A stretch of DNA of 64,000 bases, taken from positions 1 to 64,000 of IMG/VR virus record IMGVR_UViG_3300037395_000062; one strand, given 5' to 3'. Below are positions 50,001-58,478 of the stretch, piece after piece (position 1 is the first letter of the stretch; every line of letters starts with the position of its first letter). The notes below the pieces were generated by a model that searched no databases, was not told the origin of the DNA, and saw only the letters and a program-made list of their open reading frames with translations. This stretch comes from a virus. A program made the position numbers and the translations under genes.

Positions 50001-50725
50001 TTGGACTCCAGCGGCGCCAGCACCAGGTCGAGATCGAGTTGCAGCATCTTCAACTGGTACTCGTGCGCCGGCACGCCGGGATGGAATTCGGTGCGAACCG
50101 GTGGGTTCTTTGGTTGGGTCCCGAAGAACACCCACTCGACATCCTCGCCAATCGCCTCCATCGCAGGGCGGATCAACTCGAGATCGCCGTCGTGGGATAT
50201 GCCGCCCACGAAGCCAATGCGTAGCCGTCCTTCGGAGCGCATGACGCGCGGCCGCAGCGCCATCGCGGGAATCGCGTTCGCCACCGTCCGCACGTCGACG
50301 CAACCCAACTCGTCGCGGAACCACGCAGCCAACGGTTCGGTGGACGTCGTCACCCGGTCGCACAGTTTCGCCGCCCTGGCGATTCTGGCGGGTATTCCCG
50401 GTGGCATGAAACCGCGATGAAAACTCGCTTCGGGGATCTCGCCCAGGAAGTCGTCGAGTTCGTAGACCAGCAGCGCGTCCGGCAGCGCCTCGCGGATCGC
50501 GGTCATAGCGGCGACGTGGTTGTCCTCCATGTAGCGCTGGAACACGACGACGTCGGGTGCCGCCGCCACGATCATCTCCAACGGCCACATCGCGATGTCG
50601 AGCCTGCCCTCCGCATGCCCGCCGACGACCATCGACATCAGCGGTACGGCCATGCGGTGATATCCGCAGCCCTGCCGATCGCCTGCGAATCCAAGCACGA
50701 AAGGCGGTCTTACTCTCTCCGTCAC
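47042..50725 (-). CDS. Giant multidomain glycosyltransferase
   Basis: 1227 residues, GTG start overlapping the upstream stop. Residues ~1-330 are GT4-like (VLGFAGDRQGCGYHRMAVPL, RIGFVGGISHDGDLELIRPA, NLRLIEGGMVGACVIAQRAT). A middle GT-like remnant covers ~350-760. Residues ~770-1010 are a GT2 domain: VSIIVPTLGKGRLIQPCVNT, LLFLNDDVCVGAANWLDAMM, VTGACMLVSR, NYGDTDFCLRLRRRG. The C-terminal ~200 residues are unrelated. It resembles O-antigen assembly enzymes and could glycosylate virion proteins or host surface glycan. Large for a phage gene and placed between portal and protease. Confidence 0.8.
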   Translation of the reverse strand: MTERVRPPFVLGFAGDRQGCGYHRMAVPLMSMVVGGHAEGRLDIAMWPLEMIVAAAPDVVVFQRYMEDNHVAAMTAIREALPDALLVYELDDFLGEIPEASFHRGFMPPGIPARIARAAKLCDRVTTSTEPLAAWFRDELGCVDVRTVANAIPAMALRPRVMRSEGRLRIGFVGGISHDGDLELIRPAMEAIGEDVEWVFFGTQPKNPPVRTEFHPGVPAHEYQLKMLQLDLDLVLAPLESNRFNECKSNLRLIEGGMVGACVIAQRATSYTDGDPPVFAYAETAQDWIAAIRAFMAAPSIERQVNADALLAWVRKNHTLEKRIDARLDAWLPGNRATDIRWKVGRAGKREEDVVVSLPLDAGDMPRCVRNAPRKSSLIEACRRAAPTGADVLWLRPGTALDDDSWRSMRSAISQTDDVASAIPLASDGPNAFPRLDTWTQISADTAAAMAAAVRADMPGRRLIVGTPLGPCSLLSARALAAIGWPDVDGCGGNEEQSIMEWGLRAAARGFRNMQAADAYAASVVPSMPPTQGGVQRMHLRGYLGQNGIAGEMLTERERSDIELAFLRLQWAGPQPGTAGFGHDYASWAMLKGDLPEPKTRSTEWEFVSMREFGVGIESVDSNWVVFTDGSVTWKQNGFATLIAACADADDVVCAIYADNDIGDGKGGVYPDLKPDFDLELFLARDYVTPVCAVRTRYLTQVSSRVDLYGFLLHAAEHFGHPQQVIRHLPKTVATVREPEPEDVAMYTLARQMAIESFYAAGVAVTANPTLPGTLSVVRNRAFPEDHPLVSIIVPTLGKGRLIQPCVNTVRQHTAYPNYEIIVVQNGPLSEPELGSNALADPRVRVVRWEAQDGVFDWSRLCNDVVRNHALGSYLLFLNDDVCVGAANWLDAMMGHAVRPDVGAVGAKLVHPAGVVQHVGVVAHQGIAGHLFKGMAHGNPGNGWLAALTHEAQAVTGACMLVSRVKFDAVGGFDAEAFPMNYGDTDFCLRLRRRGLRNVVEMTAELLHPEGTSRTDPANAQADFARLRKDNARFAERWKDPDPYWHPDLAIGLAQGGMAISGLHRELLSWNERRPAADARRVLTINDLPGPAGRAVALAHGGETVFAADMSGFALRLTAPIPANAKEWDIRDPDRLALDLGRLGIDRVVLRSLVGSQGAAAPAEALRCLYRTGLDVEMDPIDGTTMTPWDIDGVSERNRVTERFGVVDLRSWREAYEALLPVKEAAD

Positions 50726-51066
50726 GCGAATTTCTCCCTGTACTTGACACCGAACTCCGCGACCGTATCGCGCACGACATCACCGAACATATCGCGCGGG
50801 ATGCCGGAATCCTTCTGGTAGCGCCACGTATCGTCGGTGACCTTGGCGGACGCCGACACCTGCGACAATGCGAATCCACCTTCAACCGCCACCCATGCGA
50901 AGTTCGGCCGTTGCGCCTTCGTCGCCGGGTCGTAGGCCCGGTCACACCGCGCGCAGAACAGTTGCGGCGAGCGCCTGTATTCGATCGGCTTTCGGCCGCA
51001 GCAGCGGCCATCCGCGTCAAGCGTATGCGGCGGGTGCACCGCGAGAAGGGTCGCCTGGTCGATCAA
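50722..51066 (-). CDS. Zinc-ribbon-like small protein, 114 aa
   Basis: TTG start overlaps the upstream stop (TTGA). Contains GRCCGRKP and FCARCDRAYDP (Cys pairs), then VAVEGGFALSQVSASAKVTD. Not recognised. Confidence 0.55.
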   Translation of the reverse strand: MIDQATLLAVHPPHTLDADGRCCGRKPIEYRRSPQLFCARCDRAYDPATKAQRPNFAWVAVEGGFALSQVSASAKVTDDTWRYQKDSGIPRDMFGDVVRDTVAEFGVKYREKFA

Positions 51067-51551
51067 CCGGACGGTTCCATCCGCTTCAACCCGATCCTCG
51101 CCAGTTCATCGTCGGAGACGAAGGCGAGCATGTTCGCCGCGAACTGCCGCGCCATCTCCGGCTGCATGGTGCGGAACGACCAGTCGATCGGCAGCAGCAG
51201 CAGATAGGCGTCCGGGTTCGCGGCGGATATCCTGTCCCGCAACGTCTTCACCGCCCGCATGTAATCCAGCGCCTCCGCCATGTCAGGCGGCTTCACCACC
51301 ACAAAGGCGAGCCCACCGGCCGGGATCGAGGACACCTCCGTTATCGCTCCGGCCAGCGGATCGCCGATCGACAGCCGGCCCGCGCCTGCGATCACGGTGC
51401 CGCCCGTCACGCCATGCCCGATCAGGACTTCCGACATGCGTTCGACCGTTTCCGCGACGGATATGAACCAGGGTTCGCCCTGCAGTTTCCGCATCTCCGG
51501 ATCGAACTGCTCGATCGCGTCCTTGTCTCCGTCACCGTCGAAACAGGTCAT
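51063..51551 (-). CDS. Hypothetical protein, 162 aa
   Basis: ATGA overlap with the portal gene. Contains GAGRLSIGDPLAGAITEVSS and DAYLLLLPIDWSFRTMQPEM. Immediately downstream of the portal gene, where a small head protein is common; no family recognised. Confidence 0.55.
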   Translation of the reverse strand: MTCFDGDGDKDAIEQFDPEMRKLQGEPWFISVAETVERMSEVLIGHGVTGGTVIAGAGRLSIGDPLAGAITEVSSIPAGGLAFVVVKPPDMAEALDYMRAVKTLRDRISAANPDAYLLLLPIDWSFRTMQPEMARQFAANMLAFVSDDELARIGLKRMEPSG

Positions 51552-53290
51552 ACCGAAGCCTCCGCGCTCGCGGCCTCGGACGCCGAATCACGGCGAACGC
51601 CAGAACGATGCCCGTGCGCCTGGGATTCCGCGGGGTCGGTCTTGCTCGGAAACGGCGCGCCAACCTTATCCGTATCCTTCGCCGAACCGCCTTCCGTCCC
51701 GCCGGTCTCGGCCGCGTGCATGAGTTCGAGCTGTTTCGTCGCCAGGGTTTGATACACGCCAGCCTTCGCTGGATCCTCCGGACACAACTCCATCAACTCC
51801 ATAAGAGTCTTGTACTTCTTCGAAACGCCCTTGGTCAGCGCCGGTTGGTCCACCGCCGTGCGGCTTTCGCGCCACGTGCGCGCAAGCTTGCGCGCCTCGT
51901 ACTCGCGCGCGTCCTGCTTCGGCGAAGCGCCGTTGAACCACAGCCGCAGTCGAGGCCAGTTCGGTGCGATCAAATAGTCGTTCATCCGGCTGGCGACGAA
52001 GCCGAGCAGCGGCGGCAGTCCAGGATCGTCGACCCCTGCGGTCTCTGTCGATTCGTTCGGAAGCGGGGCGTTGTCCTTGTGGTTGCCCGAGACGAACAGC
52101 CCGAGCCGGCGGGCGGGGAACTGGCTGATCGCCATGTACAGCCCGCCCATCAGATTCATGTGGTCCTTGTAGCGGAGGTCCTGCCCCTTCATATCCATGA
52201 AGTCGAGCACGTCGACGTCCCCTTTTTCAGGAACGGACATCACGGGCAGACCCCATACCTTCGACTGCCCGCGCTTCATGTTGGTCCACTCGCGCATCAG
52301 CGCATCGATCTGGGTCTGGTTCCAGAAGTCGCCCTTCAGCAGCAGCATGCCGTTCGGAATCGAGTTCCTGGTAAACGAATCTGCATTGAGATCGATCCCG
52401 CTCTGGAACGCCTGGATCATCCGCACGCCGATCTCCAGTTCGGTGAACCCGTAACCCCATGCGGACGGATCAGTGCGTGGATTGCGGATGGCGAAGAACA
52501 GCTCGTCGCGGGTGAACGGCCGCACGGGGTTTCCCGTGTCGTCCACCATGGCGCAGAAGTACCGCGGGTCGTTGGCATAGCCCTTGCCTGGGATCGCGAG
52601 CCGAATGTTGCCCGCCGGCAGGTTGGCGAACGCCTTCACGTTGCCCAACCTAGTCATATCGGTCCAGACGGCCCAGCCGTCGTACGTGAAGGTATCGTCG
52701 ACGAAGGTGCGCAGGAAGATGTCGAGGGGGTGCAGGTTGTGTGCGTCGCGTTCGCGGGCGTCGGAATAGCTGGATTCGCGGTTGCAGTTCCAGACGAAGC
52801 GCTGCGCGTCGCGGATGTCCTTCCTGTCCTGCTCGGTCGGTGTCTCGTCGCGGTCGCGCAGGCCGATCTCCCAGCCGGGCTCCCAGATCTGGTTCGACAG
52901 GCCAGAGTAGCGCGCGAGGTCGGCGACCCGGGAGCGGATGACGAGTTGGGGGACGATGTTCTCGCGCCGGATCTTCTGCAGGCTCTCGGGTGCGATCCCC
53001 GGCCACGGCAGCAGCCCCGCGTTGGCGGGATCCGGCATGAAACTCATGGTGGCGTACGAATAGGCCTGCGGCGGCACGCCGAGCGACTTCACCACCTCGG
53101 TGAGCGCGCCTTCCATATGCCGTGCCACGTCGCCGATGCTCGCGTGCAGGGCGTCGAGATAGGTCCTGGTGTTCAGCACGTGCACCGCGTATTCGGGGTT
53201 CGGCGTCGGCAACCTGGCGCCTTCGATATGGTCCGGCAGCAATGCGTTGATGTCGAACGGCCCGGACGGTGGTGCGGTGAGGGTCAGCAT
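51548..53290 (-). CDS. Portal protein
   Basis: 580 residues from the ATG at 53290 (a TTG at 53332 is an alternative). YSGLSNQIWEPGWEIGLRDR, FIRNPR-like FFAIRNPRTDPSAWGYGFTE, LEIGVRMIQAFQSGIDLNAD, and FISGNHKD-like segments follow the portal stem-wing-crown organisation. Long Ser/Ala-rich charged tail after ~540. Position just after terminase-side genes supports it. Confidence 0.75.
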   Translation of the reverse strand: MLTLTAPPSGPFDINALLPDHIEGARLPTPNPEYAVHVLNTRTYLDALHASIGDVARHMEGALTEVVKSLGVPPQAYSYATMSFMPDPANAGLLPWPGIAPESLQKIRRENIVPQLVIRSRVADLARYSGLSNQIWEPGWEIGLRDRDETPTEQDRKDIRDAQRFVWNCNRESSYSDARERDAHNLHPLDIFLRTFVDDTFTYDGWAVWTDMTRLGNVKAFANLPAGNIRLAIPGKGYANDPRYFCAMVDDTGNPVRPFTRDELFFAIRNPRTDPSAWGYGFTELEIGVRMIQAFQSGIDLNADSFTRNSIPNGMLLLKGDFWNQTQIDALMREWTNMKRGQSKVWGLPVMSVPEKGDVDVLDFMDMKGQDLRYKDHMNLMGGLYMAISQFPARRLGLFVSGNHKDNAPLPNESTETAGVDDPGLPPLLGFVASRMNDYLIAPNWPRLRLWFNGASPKQDAREYEARKLARTWRESRTAVDQPALTKGVSKKYKTLMELMELCPEDPAKAGVYQTLATKQLELMHAAETGGTEGGSAKDTDKVGAPFPSKTDPAESQAHGHRSGVRRDSASEAASAEASV

Positions 53291-53303
53291 GGCGCTACCA
53301 TCG

Positions 53304-53435
53304 CTAGAGCGACCATTGTAGATACAATCCAACGGCTAGAAAAATGGCGAATATAACTACGCCAACCGTAAGACCACCTAAGATTCCCCGAAGGAAGTTT
53401 CCATTGCCCGCATGGTGTTTGCGCCGTGGAACCAT
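53304..53435 (-). CDS. Small membrane protein, 43 aa
   Basis: ATG overlaps the upstream stop (TGATG). Basic N-terminus (VPRRKHHAGNGNFLRG) then one hydrophobic helix (LTVGVVIFAIFLAVGLYLQ). Too short for normal detection but well coupled. Function unknown. Confidence 0.5.
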   Translation of the reverse strand: MVPRRKHHAGNGNFLRGILGGLTVGVVIFAIFLAVGLYLQWSL

Positions 53436-53608
53436 CAGCATCCGATCATGTCCTCCAGCCTGCCGTAGCGTTTCTCGACCTCTGCGACGAAGCGTTCGGC
53501 ATCGGAGAAGGCGGCCTTTACCTGATCGTCGCTCCGCGATTCCGCGTTAGCGAACAGCAGCGCGGCCATGGCAACAACCGCGATATCCCGCGGTTTAGGT
53601 TCAGGCAT
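53435..53608 (-). CDS. Hypothetical protein, 57 aa
   Basis: Starts MPEPKPRDIAVVAMAALLFA. One helical, weakly hydrophobic segment, then acidic C-terminus (DDQVKAAFSDAERFVAEVEK). The same frame is open all the way up to 54124, but the middle part reads as antisense-like noise. Confidence 0.5.
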   Translation of the reverse strand: MPEPKPRDIAVVAMAALLFANAESRSDDQVKAAFSDAERFVAEVEKRYGRLEDMIGC

Positions 53609-53631
53609 CAGAGTTGCCTCTGTTTGCGGTA

Positions 53632-53886
53632 TCAGCGCTGGTTGTTCCAGCTTTTGACGTCCGCCTCCATGGCAACCCGCAGACCCTGCTTGGTCAACGA
53701 TTGCCATCCGTTCGTACGGAAGGCCAATCCCTTGTCGACCAATTCGTCGCGTCCAGACTTCGCTATCAGGTTGCCGTCCCAGACTGGCCCCGTGACGAAG
53801 AACTGCATCATCACTTCCTTGGCCGCACCCGACAACCCATCGAACACAGCCTGGATCGAATGCAACAGTATCGCGGTTGGAATCAC
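53632..53886 (-). CDS. Small winged-helix-like protein, 84 aa
   Basis: GTG start: IPTAILLHSIQAVFDGLSGA, then VTGPVWDGNLIAKSGRDELV and LAFRTNGWQSLTKQGLRVAM. The pattern helix-helix-strand with terminal LTxxG resembles a small wHTH phage family. Lies in a different frame inside the longer open frame 53435-54124. Confidence 0.55.
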   Translation of the reverse strand: MIPTAILLHSIQAVFDGLSGAAKEVMMQFFVTGPVWDGNLIAKSGRDELVDKGLAFRTNGWQSLTKQGLRVAMEADVKSWNNQR

Positions 53887-54124
53887 GGCACGTACCGTTT
53901 CGTGCCTCCATTAAGTTTGAGAGCCAGTCACCCTCGAACCATGTTGTTGCGCCATCCTTACGTCGCTTTATGTCAATCTGGCTGCGAGGATGAAGCTCAC
54001 CCAGCAAGTCCCTGCCGTCAACATGCGAAAATGTCTGCGTAACCATCTCGTCAAATCGACGCGCTTTTTCTTCCTGGGATAGCTCCAGGAACGATTCGGC
54101 GCTCAGTTTCTGGATGTCATACAC
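53887..54124 (-). CDS. N-terminal coding part of a 229-codon open frame
   Basis: GTG start at 54124 overlapping the methyltransferase stop: YDIQKLSAESFLELSQEEKA, then GELHPRSQIDIKRRKDGATT. Convincing coding character ends near residue 79, where the wHTH gene begins in another frame. No stop exists in this frame until 53435. Either the original stop was lost or the whole 229 residues are one protein. Confidence 0.4.
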
Positions 54125-55250
54125 AAACCGTCTCCTTGACGAAATACGCCTTGCCCTGCGCGGTCAGTTCGATCCGGCCGCCCAGCGCGTCGTCGACCGC
54201 CTTGCGCACCCCCGCGGTAGCGTCGTAGTCGTCGAACAGCATGGTTCCGCCCTCGACGAGAAGCGGCATGAAGCGCTCGATCACCGCCGCCGCGCAGCGA
54301 TACTGGTCGCAGTCGACATGCACGAAGGCGACCGGCCCGAAGGATTCCGGCATCGTCGCAGGGAACACCCCGGCATGGTATTCCGCATCCGGCACTGCCG
54401 TGCGGACGGCGTCGAGCGAGACATCGGCGAAATCGCCGATACCGTGAACGTCATCCTCGACATCACGCTCCGGAATACCCTCGAACGTATCGAACAGGTG
54501 CAGCCTGCAGCCGCGCGTCTTCGCCAACCTGGACAAATGCCAGGCCGTGCCGCCCTTGTAGACACCCACCTCGACGAAGTCACCTTTCGGCGCGGACTTC
54601 GCAAGCCGCAGCAGCGTAGCGAGGGTGTCCGCGCCGAGCAGCGTCGGCGGCGCCACATCCAATGGCGTCATCACCGCATACCCCTCGTGCCGGTAGTCGA
54701 AACTCACGGCATGCGTGGCGCCCAGGATATCGGCGAAGAACCCGGCGTCGCGCCGGCGCGGCAGCAGATGCCGGATCCCGGCCGGGGCGTTGCCGTGCCC
54801 GAAGGCGCCGTCGAGCCAAATGCGCAGGTCGTCGGCGATCACTACATCGCGACAGCCGCGCAGCCCGGAGAGGATCGAAAGTTCGCGGCTCAACGGCAGG
54901 CGCCGCGCCGGATCGGTCTCCGCGCCGTAGCCCTTCAACCCGTAGTCGGCACCGGGGAAGTGCGCGTCGAGCCAGAACAGGATCGGCTCCTCCCGCGGGA
55001 TCAGGTCGCAGACCACCGAGAGGAACGTCTCGCTGTCCACGCGATGCACGGTTATCCTGGAATCCGATTCGAACGCCTTCGACGCGGCATCGGCCAGCGA
55101 CGGCTCCACCTCGCAGGAGCACAGCGTGCGGAACATGAACCGCGCGGCATGGGCAAGCGACTCGCCGCGACCGGTGCCGGTCTCGACAAAGTGCAGCAGA
55201 CCGTACTTCGCGATCAGCGCGCCGAGGTCGAATTGGGTCAGGCTACCCAC
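54117..55250 (-). CDS. TylF-like SAM methyltransferase with N-terminal second domain
   Basis: 377 residues. The C-terminal half has KGDFVEVGVYKGGTAWHLSR (SAM-binding motif I), HLFDTFEGIPERD, VFPATMP and FVHVDCDQYRCAAAVIERF then LLVEGGTMLFDDYDA, the TylF/macrocin O-methyltransferase pattern. The N-terminal half (FVETGTGRGESLAHAARFMF, LFWLDAHFPGADYG) looks like a second, related Rossmann domain. It probably methylates sugars, in line with the giant glycosyltransferase 4 kb away. Confidence 0.75.
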   Translation of the reverse strand: MGSLTQFDLGALIAKYGLLHFVETGTGRGESLAHAARFMFRTLCSCEVEPSLADAASKAFESDSRITVHRVDSETFLSVVCDLIPREEPILFWLDAHFPGADYGLKGYGAETDPARRLPLSRELSILSGLRGCRDVVIADDLRIWLDGAFGHGNAPAGIRHLLPRRRDAGFFADILGATHAVSFDYRHEGYAVMTPLDVAPPTLLGADTLATLLRLAKSAPKGDFVEVGVYKGGTAWHLSRLAKTRGCRLHLFDTFEGIPERDVEDDVHGIGDFADVSLDAVRTAVPDAEYHAGVFPATMPESFGPVAFVHVDCDQYRCAAAVIERFMPLLVEGGTMLFDDYDATAGVRKAVDDALGGRIELTAQGKAYFVKETVCV

Positions 55251-55896
55251 CTATACGGCCCCAAAACGCGTCCAGATGCACCGCAAGCAGTTCCCGGATC
55301 GTTTCCTCGGGAAGTGCTGCAATCACGTCCATCCAGGACTTGCAGTCCTTCCAGTTCTCATTGACGCCAAGGTCGACGATTTTCGCTTTTCGCATCGCAA
55401 CATACGCCGCCGAAAAATCGCCGTCCGGATCAGACGACCTGTCGATAGCCTTGAAAAGCTTGGCTTGACTAGCCGGAAGATACGCCATAGTACGCCCAAA
55501 CAGCGGCGTCGCCGCACGTGTCTCCGGGCAATCCCCCCATTGCGCGGAGACGACGTACTCGACAACCGACAAGCATGGCGACGCCAAGTCACGCGGCATC
55601 GAATGCAAGTTGATGTCAAGGTCGAGCAGCGGTAACGTACCGTCCTCTGCGGGCGGCGGGATATCCGGAGATTCGACGATAACCTCGAAATACGGTGCGT
55701 CATGCATGTCGCACGGAATCGACGAAGGTGCCTGAAAACCGATGATGCGAGTCATGCGAGGCAGCGCAGTCAACCCCTGCTCGAACAGCGTTCGCATCAC
55801 CCGAATGCGGCCGCGTCGACGGTCCGCGACGAGCCCATATCGCTCCTCGTCCTGGATACGTTGACGTTCGCTCCATCCAGTCATGTCGGTCGGCAT
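55243..55896 (-). CDS. Hypothetical protein, 217 aa
   Basis: No family recognised. Contains MTRIIGFQAPSSIPCDMHDA, LDLDINLHSMPRDL and a C-terminal acidic helix. Between two coupled genes of the terminase-proximal block. Confidence 0.55.
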   Translation of the reverse strand: MPTDMTGWSERQRIQDEERYGLVADRRRGRIRVMRTLFEQGLTALPRMTRIIGFQAPSSIPCDMHDAPYFEVIVESPDIPPPAEDGTLPLLDLDINLHSMPRDLASPCLSVVEYVVSAQWGDCPETRAATPLFGRTMAYLPASQAKLFKAIDRSSDPDGDFSAAYVAMRKAKIVDLGVNENWKDCKSWMDVIAALPEETIRELLAVHLDAFWGRIGG

Positions 55897-55914
55897 CGCG
55901 GCTACACCCCTTGT

Positions 55915-56067
55915 TCAGGTTATCGCTGAAGGACAGGCTTCGCGCAACTCTCGTCGCCGCTCGTCTTCGACAAGCATGTCCTCACGCATGAGCCGTTCGG
56001 CCTTCGCCGCGTCGGCCTCGGACGGCGTACCCGTCAGCCACCGCCGCATCGCTTCCAGCCACGCCAT
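55915..56067 (-). CDS. Small charged protein, 50 aa
   Basis: ATG with GGAGG eight to nine bases upstream: MAWLEAMRRWLTGTPSEADA then AKAERLMREDMLVEDERRRE. Amphipathic helices. Directly between terminase and the 217-aa gene; missed by longer shadow frames. Confidence 0.5.
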   Translation of the reverse strand: MAWLEAMRRWLTGTPSEADAAKAERLMREDMLVEDERRRELREACPSAIT

Positions 56068-56148
56068 CGCCGTACGCCTCCTCCGTGCTCACGCGGACGC
56101 TAGCAATGCCGTAAATTCCATGCAAGCCTAGAATATTCACGGTACGCG

Positions 56149-58077
56149 TCAGTTCGTCCCGACGGACGCTCCCCAGCGGGTCCAATCGGCGCAGCCGTCC
56201 ATCGCCGATACGATCCTGCCGTGTTTCTCGCAACGTTCGGCATTGTCCCTGACCGCGTAGCTGCCGCAAGGTGCCCCGCACATGCCCTCGAACGGCGAGA
56301 CGACCATCCCGGGGTTCGTCACCTGCTCGGCGATCCCGCGGAACGCATCCATCGTCGCCTGGTTCGGGTTCTCCTGTCCGAACGGCACGGCCGGCGCCAA
56401 GTGCTCCGTGCCGGACACGCCGGGGACGTAAGCCACCTGCCGCGAACGGACGATCGCACGGGTCACCAGATGCACCAGCGTGTCGAACTCGTCGGCCGCG
56501 CGCGAGCCGCCGGTGAACGCGGTCACCCGTTCCATGAACCCGACCTGGGTATCGCCGTGCGGACCGTGAAGCCACGGAGCGCCCTGCGGCACGAGTATCC
56601 GGCCCATGCGCGCCCAGCCCTGCACGCTGGCGGCCCCGCCGGGAATCGGAAGACCGCCGCCCTTCTGCACCATCACGGGATTGACCGCGCGCTCGAGCTT
56701 GCCCTGCTCCACCTTCTGCCCGACGATCGGGATCTGCGTGCCGCGGAAGGTCTGCAGCAGGCTGACACCCGATTGCTTCTCCTCGACGATGACCCGCCGC
56801 GGATGCCACACGCCATGCCGGGTCCGCAGCGCCATGGCCAGGCCGCGGAAGTCGAGGTCCCGGACCATCAGATCGAGCAGCCATACGTCGTAGTGGAAGT
56901 CGCACTCGCCCACCAGATCGGAATCCTCGCCGCGGTGCCACGACCGGCACGGCACCATCAGCCCGGTCAGCGCGGCGGTCAGGCTGGTGGACTGCGGCTG
57001 CCCGAGCGCCGTATCCCACGCCTCCTCGATCTCGGCGTTCGGAAACGACGCGACCCAGGAACGGATCGCCGGTGACTGGATGCCATCGGACATGTCGGCG
57101 GGCGGGGCGTAGACCCTGAAGTCGCCCTCGTTAAACACGCCTTCCCCGCCGCCGGTCATGTCGCCGTCGTAGTTGACCGCCGCGACGCGAGGCTGCCGGC
57201 GCTTGATCGTCAGGTACTCGCGGCGCTTGGACGGGCTGCCGGGCCAGTAGAACCCGGCGCCGGTCGTATCGATCGCCGCGTAGTAGGCGCGGTACCTGAC
57301 GTAAGGCGAGCGCGGATCCTGCACCGGATCCGGCTCCAGTGTCTCGGTGTAGACGCATTCAAGGCCGTGCGGCACCAGCACGTCGTACCAGAGCCGCCGC
57401 TGTCCAGGACGGGTCGCCGGCAGTTCCAGCACCACCCAGTCGCCGTTTTTCTTCCATTCCTGGTATAGATCGTCCTCCGCCCACCAGCGGCCGGCCGCGA
57501 TGGTGCGGCAGCCACGCGGGTCCGCGCGTCCCATGATGGTGTCGTAGTAGGTCTGCTTGACCTGTGCCCTGCTTTCCGGGGTCGAGGCGTTCTCGCGGTC
57601 GTGCAGATCGTCGAGGATGCGCAGGCGGCAGTGCAGCCCGGTCAACGCCTTGCTGGACACGCCCACGGCCTTGTACGACGCGTCGGGATCGGACGGCGCG
57701 TGCCCGGTGACGAACAGCCCGCGCTGGATGCTCCACCCCTGGTCGGGATCGGGACGCACTGCCGGAAACAGCTCGTGGAAACCCTTGTCGTGCTGCACGA
57801 TCTGCATGACGGTGGACATGAAGCCCTGCGGTAGCGCCTCGCCAGCGGAGATCGCCAACGTGGTCAGCGTCGGGTCGTGACCAAGTTCCCAACTTGCGTA
57901 GACCGTGCTCAGCAGGGTCGACTTGCCCGTGCCAGGCCCGGCAAGATACAGCAGGTTCTCGATCCTGCCGTCCTCCAGCCCAGCTACCAGAGGGTAGTGG
58001 TGCGGTGCCAAGCTAAAGCCGCGCGCCTTGAACAGCATCGAATAGTAGGCGGCCAGGCCGATCCTGCGTTCAGACAT
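56149..58077 (-). CDS. Terminase large subunit
   Basis: 642 residues. Walker A GPGTGKST at ~47-54, Walker B region LRILDDLHDRENA at ~152, and a C-terminal nuclease region beginning near RRVIVEEKQSGVSLLQTF, with acidic residues for metal. It packages DNA into the prohead through the portal. A C-terminal extension with CGAPCGSYAVRDNAERCEKHG may bind zinc. No small terminase subunit is obvious; the 50-73-residue neighbours are candidates. Confidence 0.85.
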   Translation of the reverse strand: MSERRIGLAAYYSMLFKARGFSLAPHHYPLVAGLEDGRIENLLYLAGPGTGKSTLLSTVYASWELGHDPTLTTLAISAGEALPQGFMSTVMQIVQHDKGFHELFPAVRPDPDQGWSIQRGLFVTGHAPSDPDASYKAVGVSSKALTGLHCRLRILDDLHDRENASTPESRAQVKQTYYDTIMGRADPRGCRTIAAGRWWAEDDLYQEWKKNGDWVVLELPATRPGQRRLWYDVLVPHGLECVYTETLEPDPVQDPRSPYVRYRAYYAAIDTTGAGFYWPGSPSKRREYLTIKRRQPRVAAVNYDGDMTGGGEGVFNEGDFRVYAPPADMSDGIQSPAIRSWVASFPNAEIEEAWDTALGQPQSTSLTAALTGLMVPCRSWHRGEDSDLVGECDFHYDVWLLDLMVRDLDFRGLAMALRTRHGVWHPRRVIVEEKQSGVSLLQTFRGTQIPIVGQKVEQGKLERAVNPVMVQKGGGLPIPGGAASVQGWARMGRILVPQGAPWLHGPHGDTQVGFMERVTAFTGGSRAADEFDTLVHLVTRAIVRSRQVAYVPGVSGTEHLAPAVPFGQENPNQATMDAFRGIAEQVTNPGMVVSPFEGMCGAPCGSYAVRDNAERCEKHGRIVSAMDGCADWTRWGASVGTN

Positions 58078-58267
58078 GCTTCTCCCGCCAATAATCCACC
58101 GGCGTGAAACTCCACCCCTTACCGGTCGCGTAAGTGTGCAACCGTTCCGGCGTCCAGCCTATTGAATAGCCCAGGATAGGTGCCGTACGGCAGATGATAC
58201 CGTCGGTTGCTACGACGCCTGCGTTAAAATGCGGCGCATCGACCTCGTAAAGCGCCTTAACCGTCAC
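58070..58267 (-). CDS. Hypothetical protein, 65 aa
   Basis: GTG start overlaps the previous gene by 11 bases and the terminase start by eight. TVKALYEVDAPHFNAGVVAT then GWTPERLHTYATGKGWSFTP. Not recognised. Could be a small terminase-associated protein by position only. Confidence 0.55.
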   Translation of the reverse strand: MTVKALYEVDAPHFNAGVVATDGIICRTAPILGYSIGWTPERLHTYATGKGWSFTPVDYWREKHV

Positions 58268-58478
58268 TTCGCGAACCGAACACAGGTGCGAGATCGATCA
58301 CGCCTTCCGGCAGATCGGCCTTGCCGACCGGCTTGCGCTCGCGACCTTCGCCTTTGAACTTGTTCGCCTCGTCGGCCAGCCGGCGCGCCTCCCTGCCGGA
58401 GGTGCCGTGCTCCCTGGCGATGCCGGGATCGTTCGCCTCTGCGTTGAACAGTTTCCGCTGCTTCTCGGTGTATGGCAT
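58257..58478 (-). CDS. Conserved small phage protein, 73 aa
   Basis: ATG at 58478 with AGGAGG at ideal distance. PYTEKQRKLFNAEANDPGIA then GREARRLADEANKFKGEGRE is a small protein family widespread in phages and prophages; the biochemical role is unknown. The Mom-like frame runs into it without a stop. Confidence 0.7.
   Translation of the reverse strand: MPYTEKQRKLFNAEANDPGIAREHGTSGREARRLADEANKFKGEGRERKPVGKADLPEGVIDLAPVFGSRSDG

Noticed and set aside
55982-57019. 345-codon minus-strand frame inside terminase
   Set aside because: Shadow of the terminase gene in another frame; Arg/Gly-rich with no motif.
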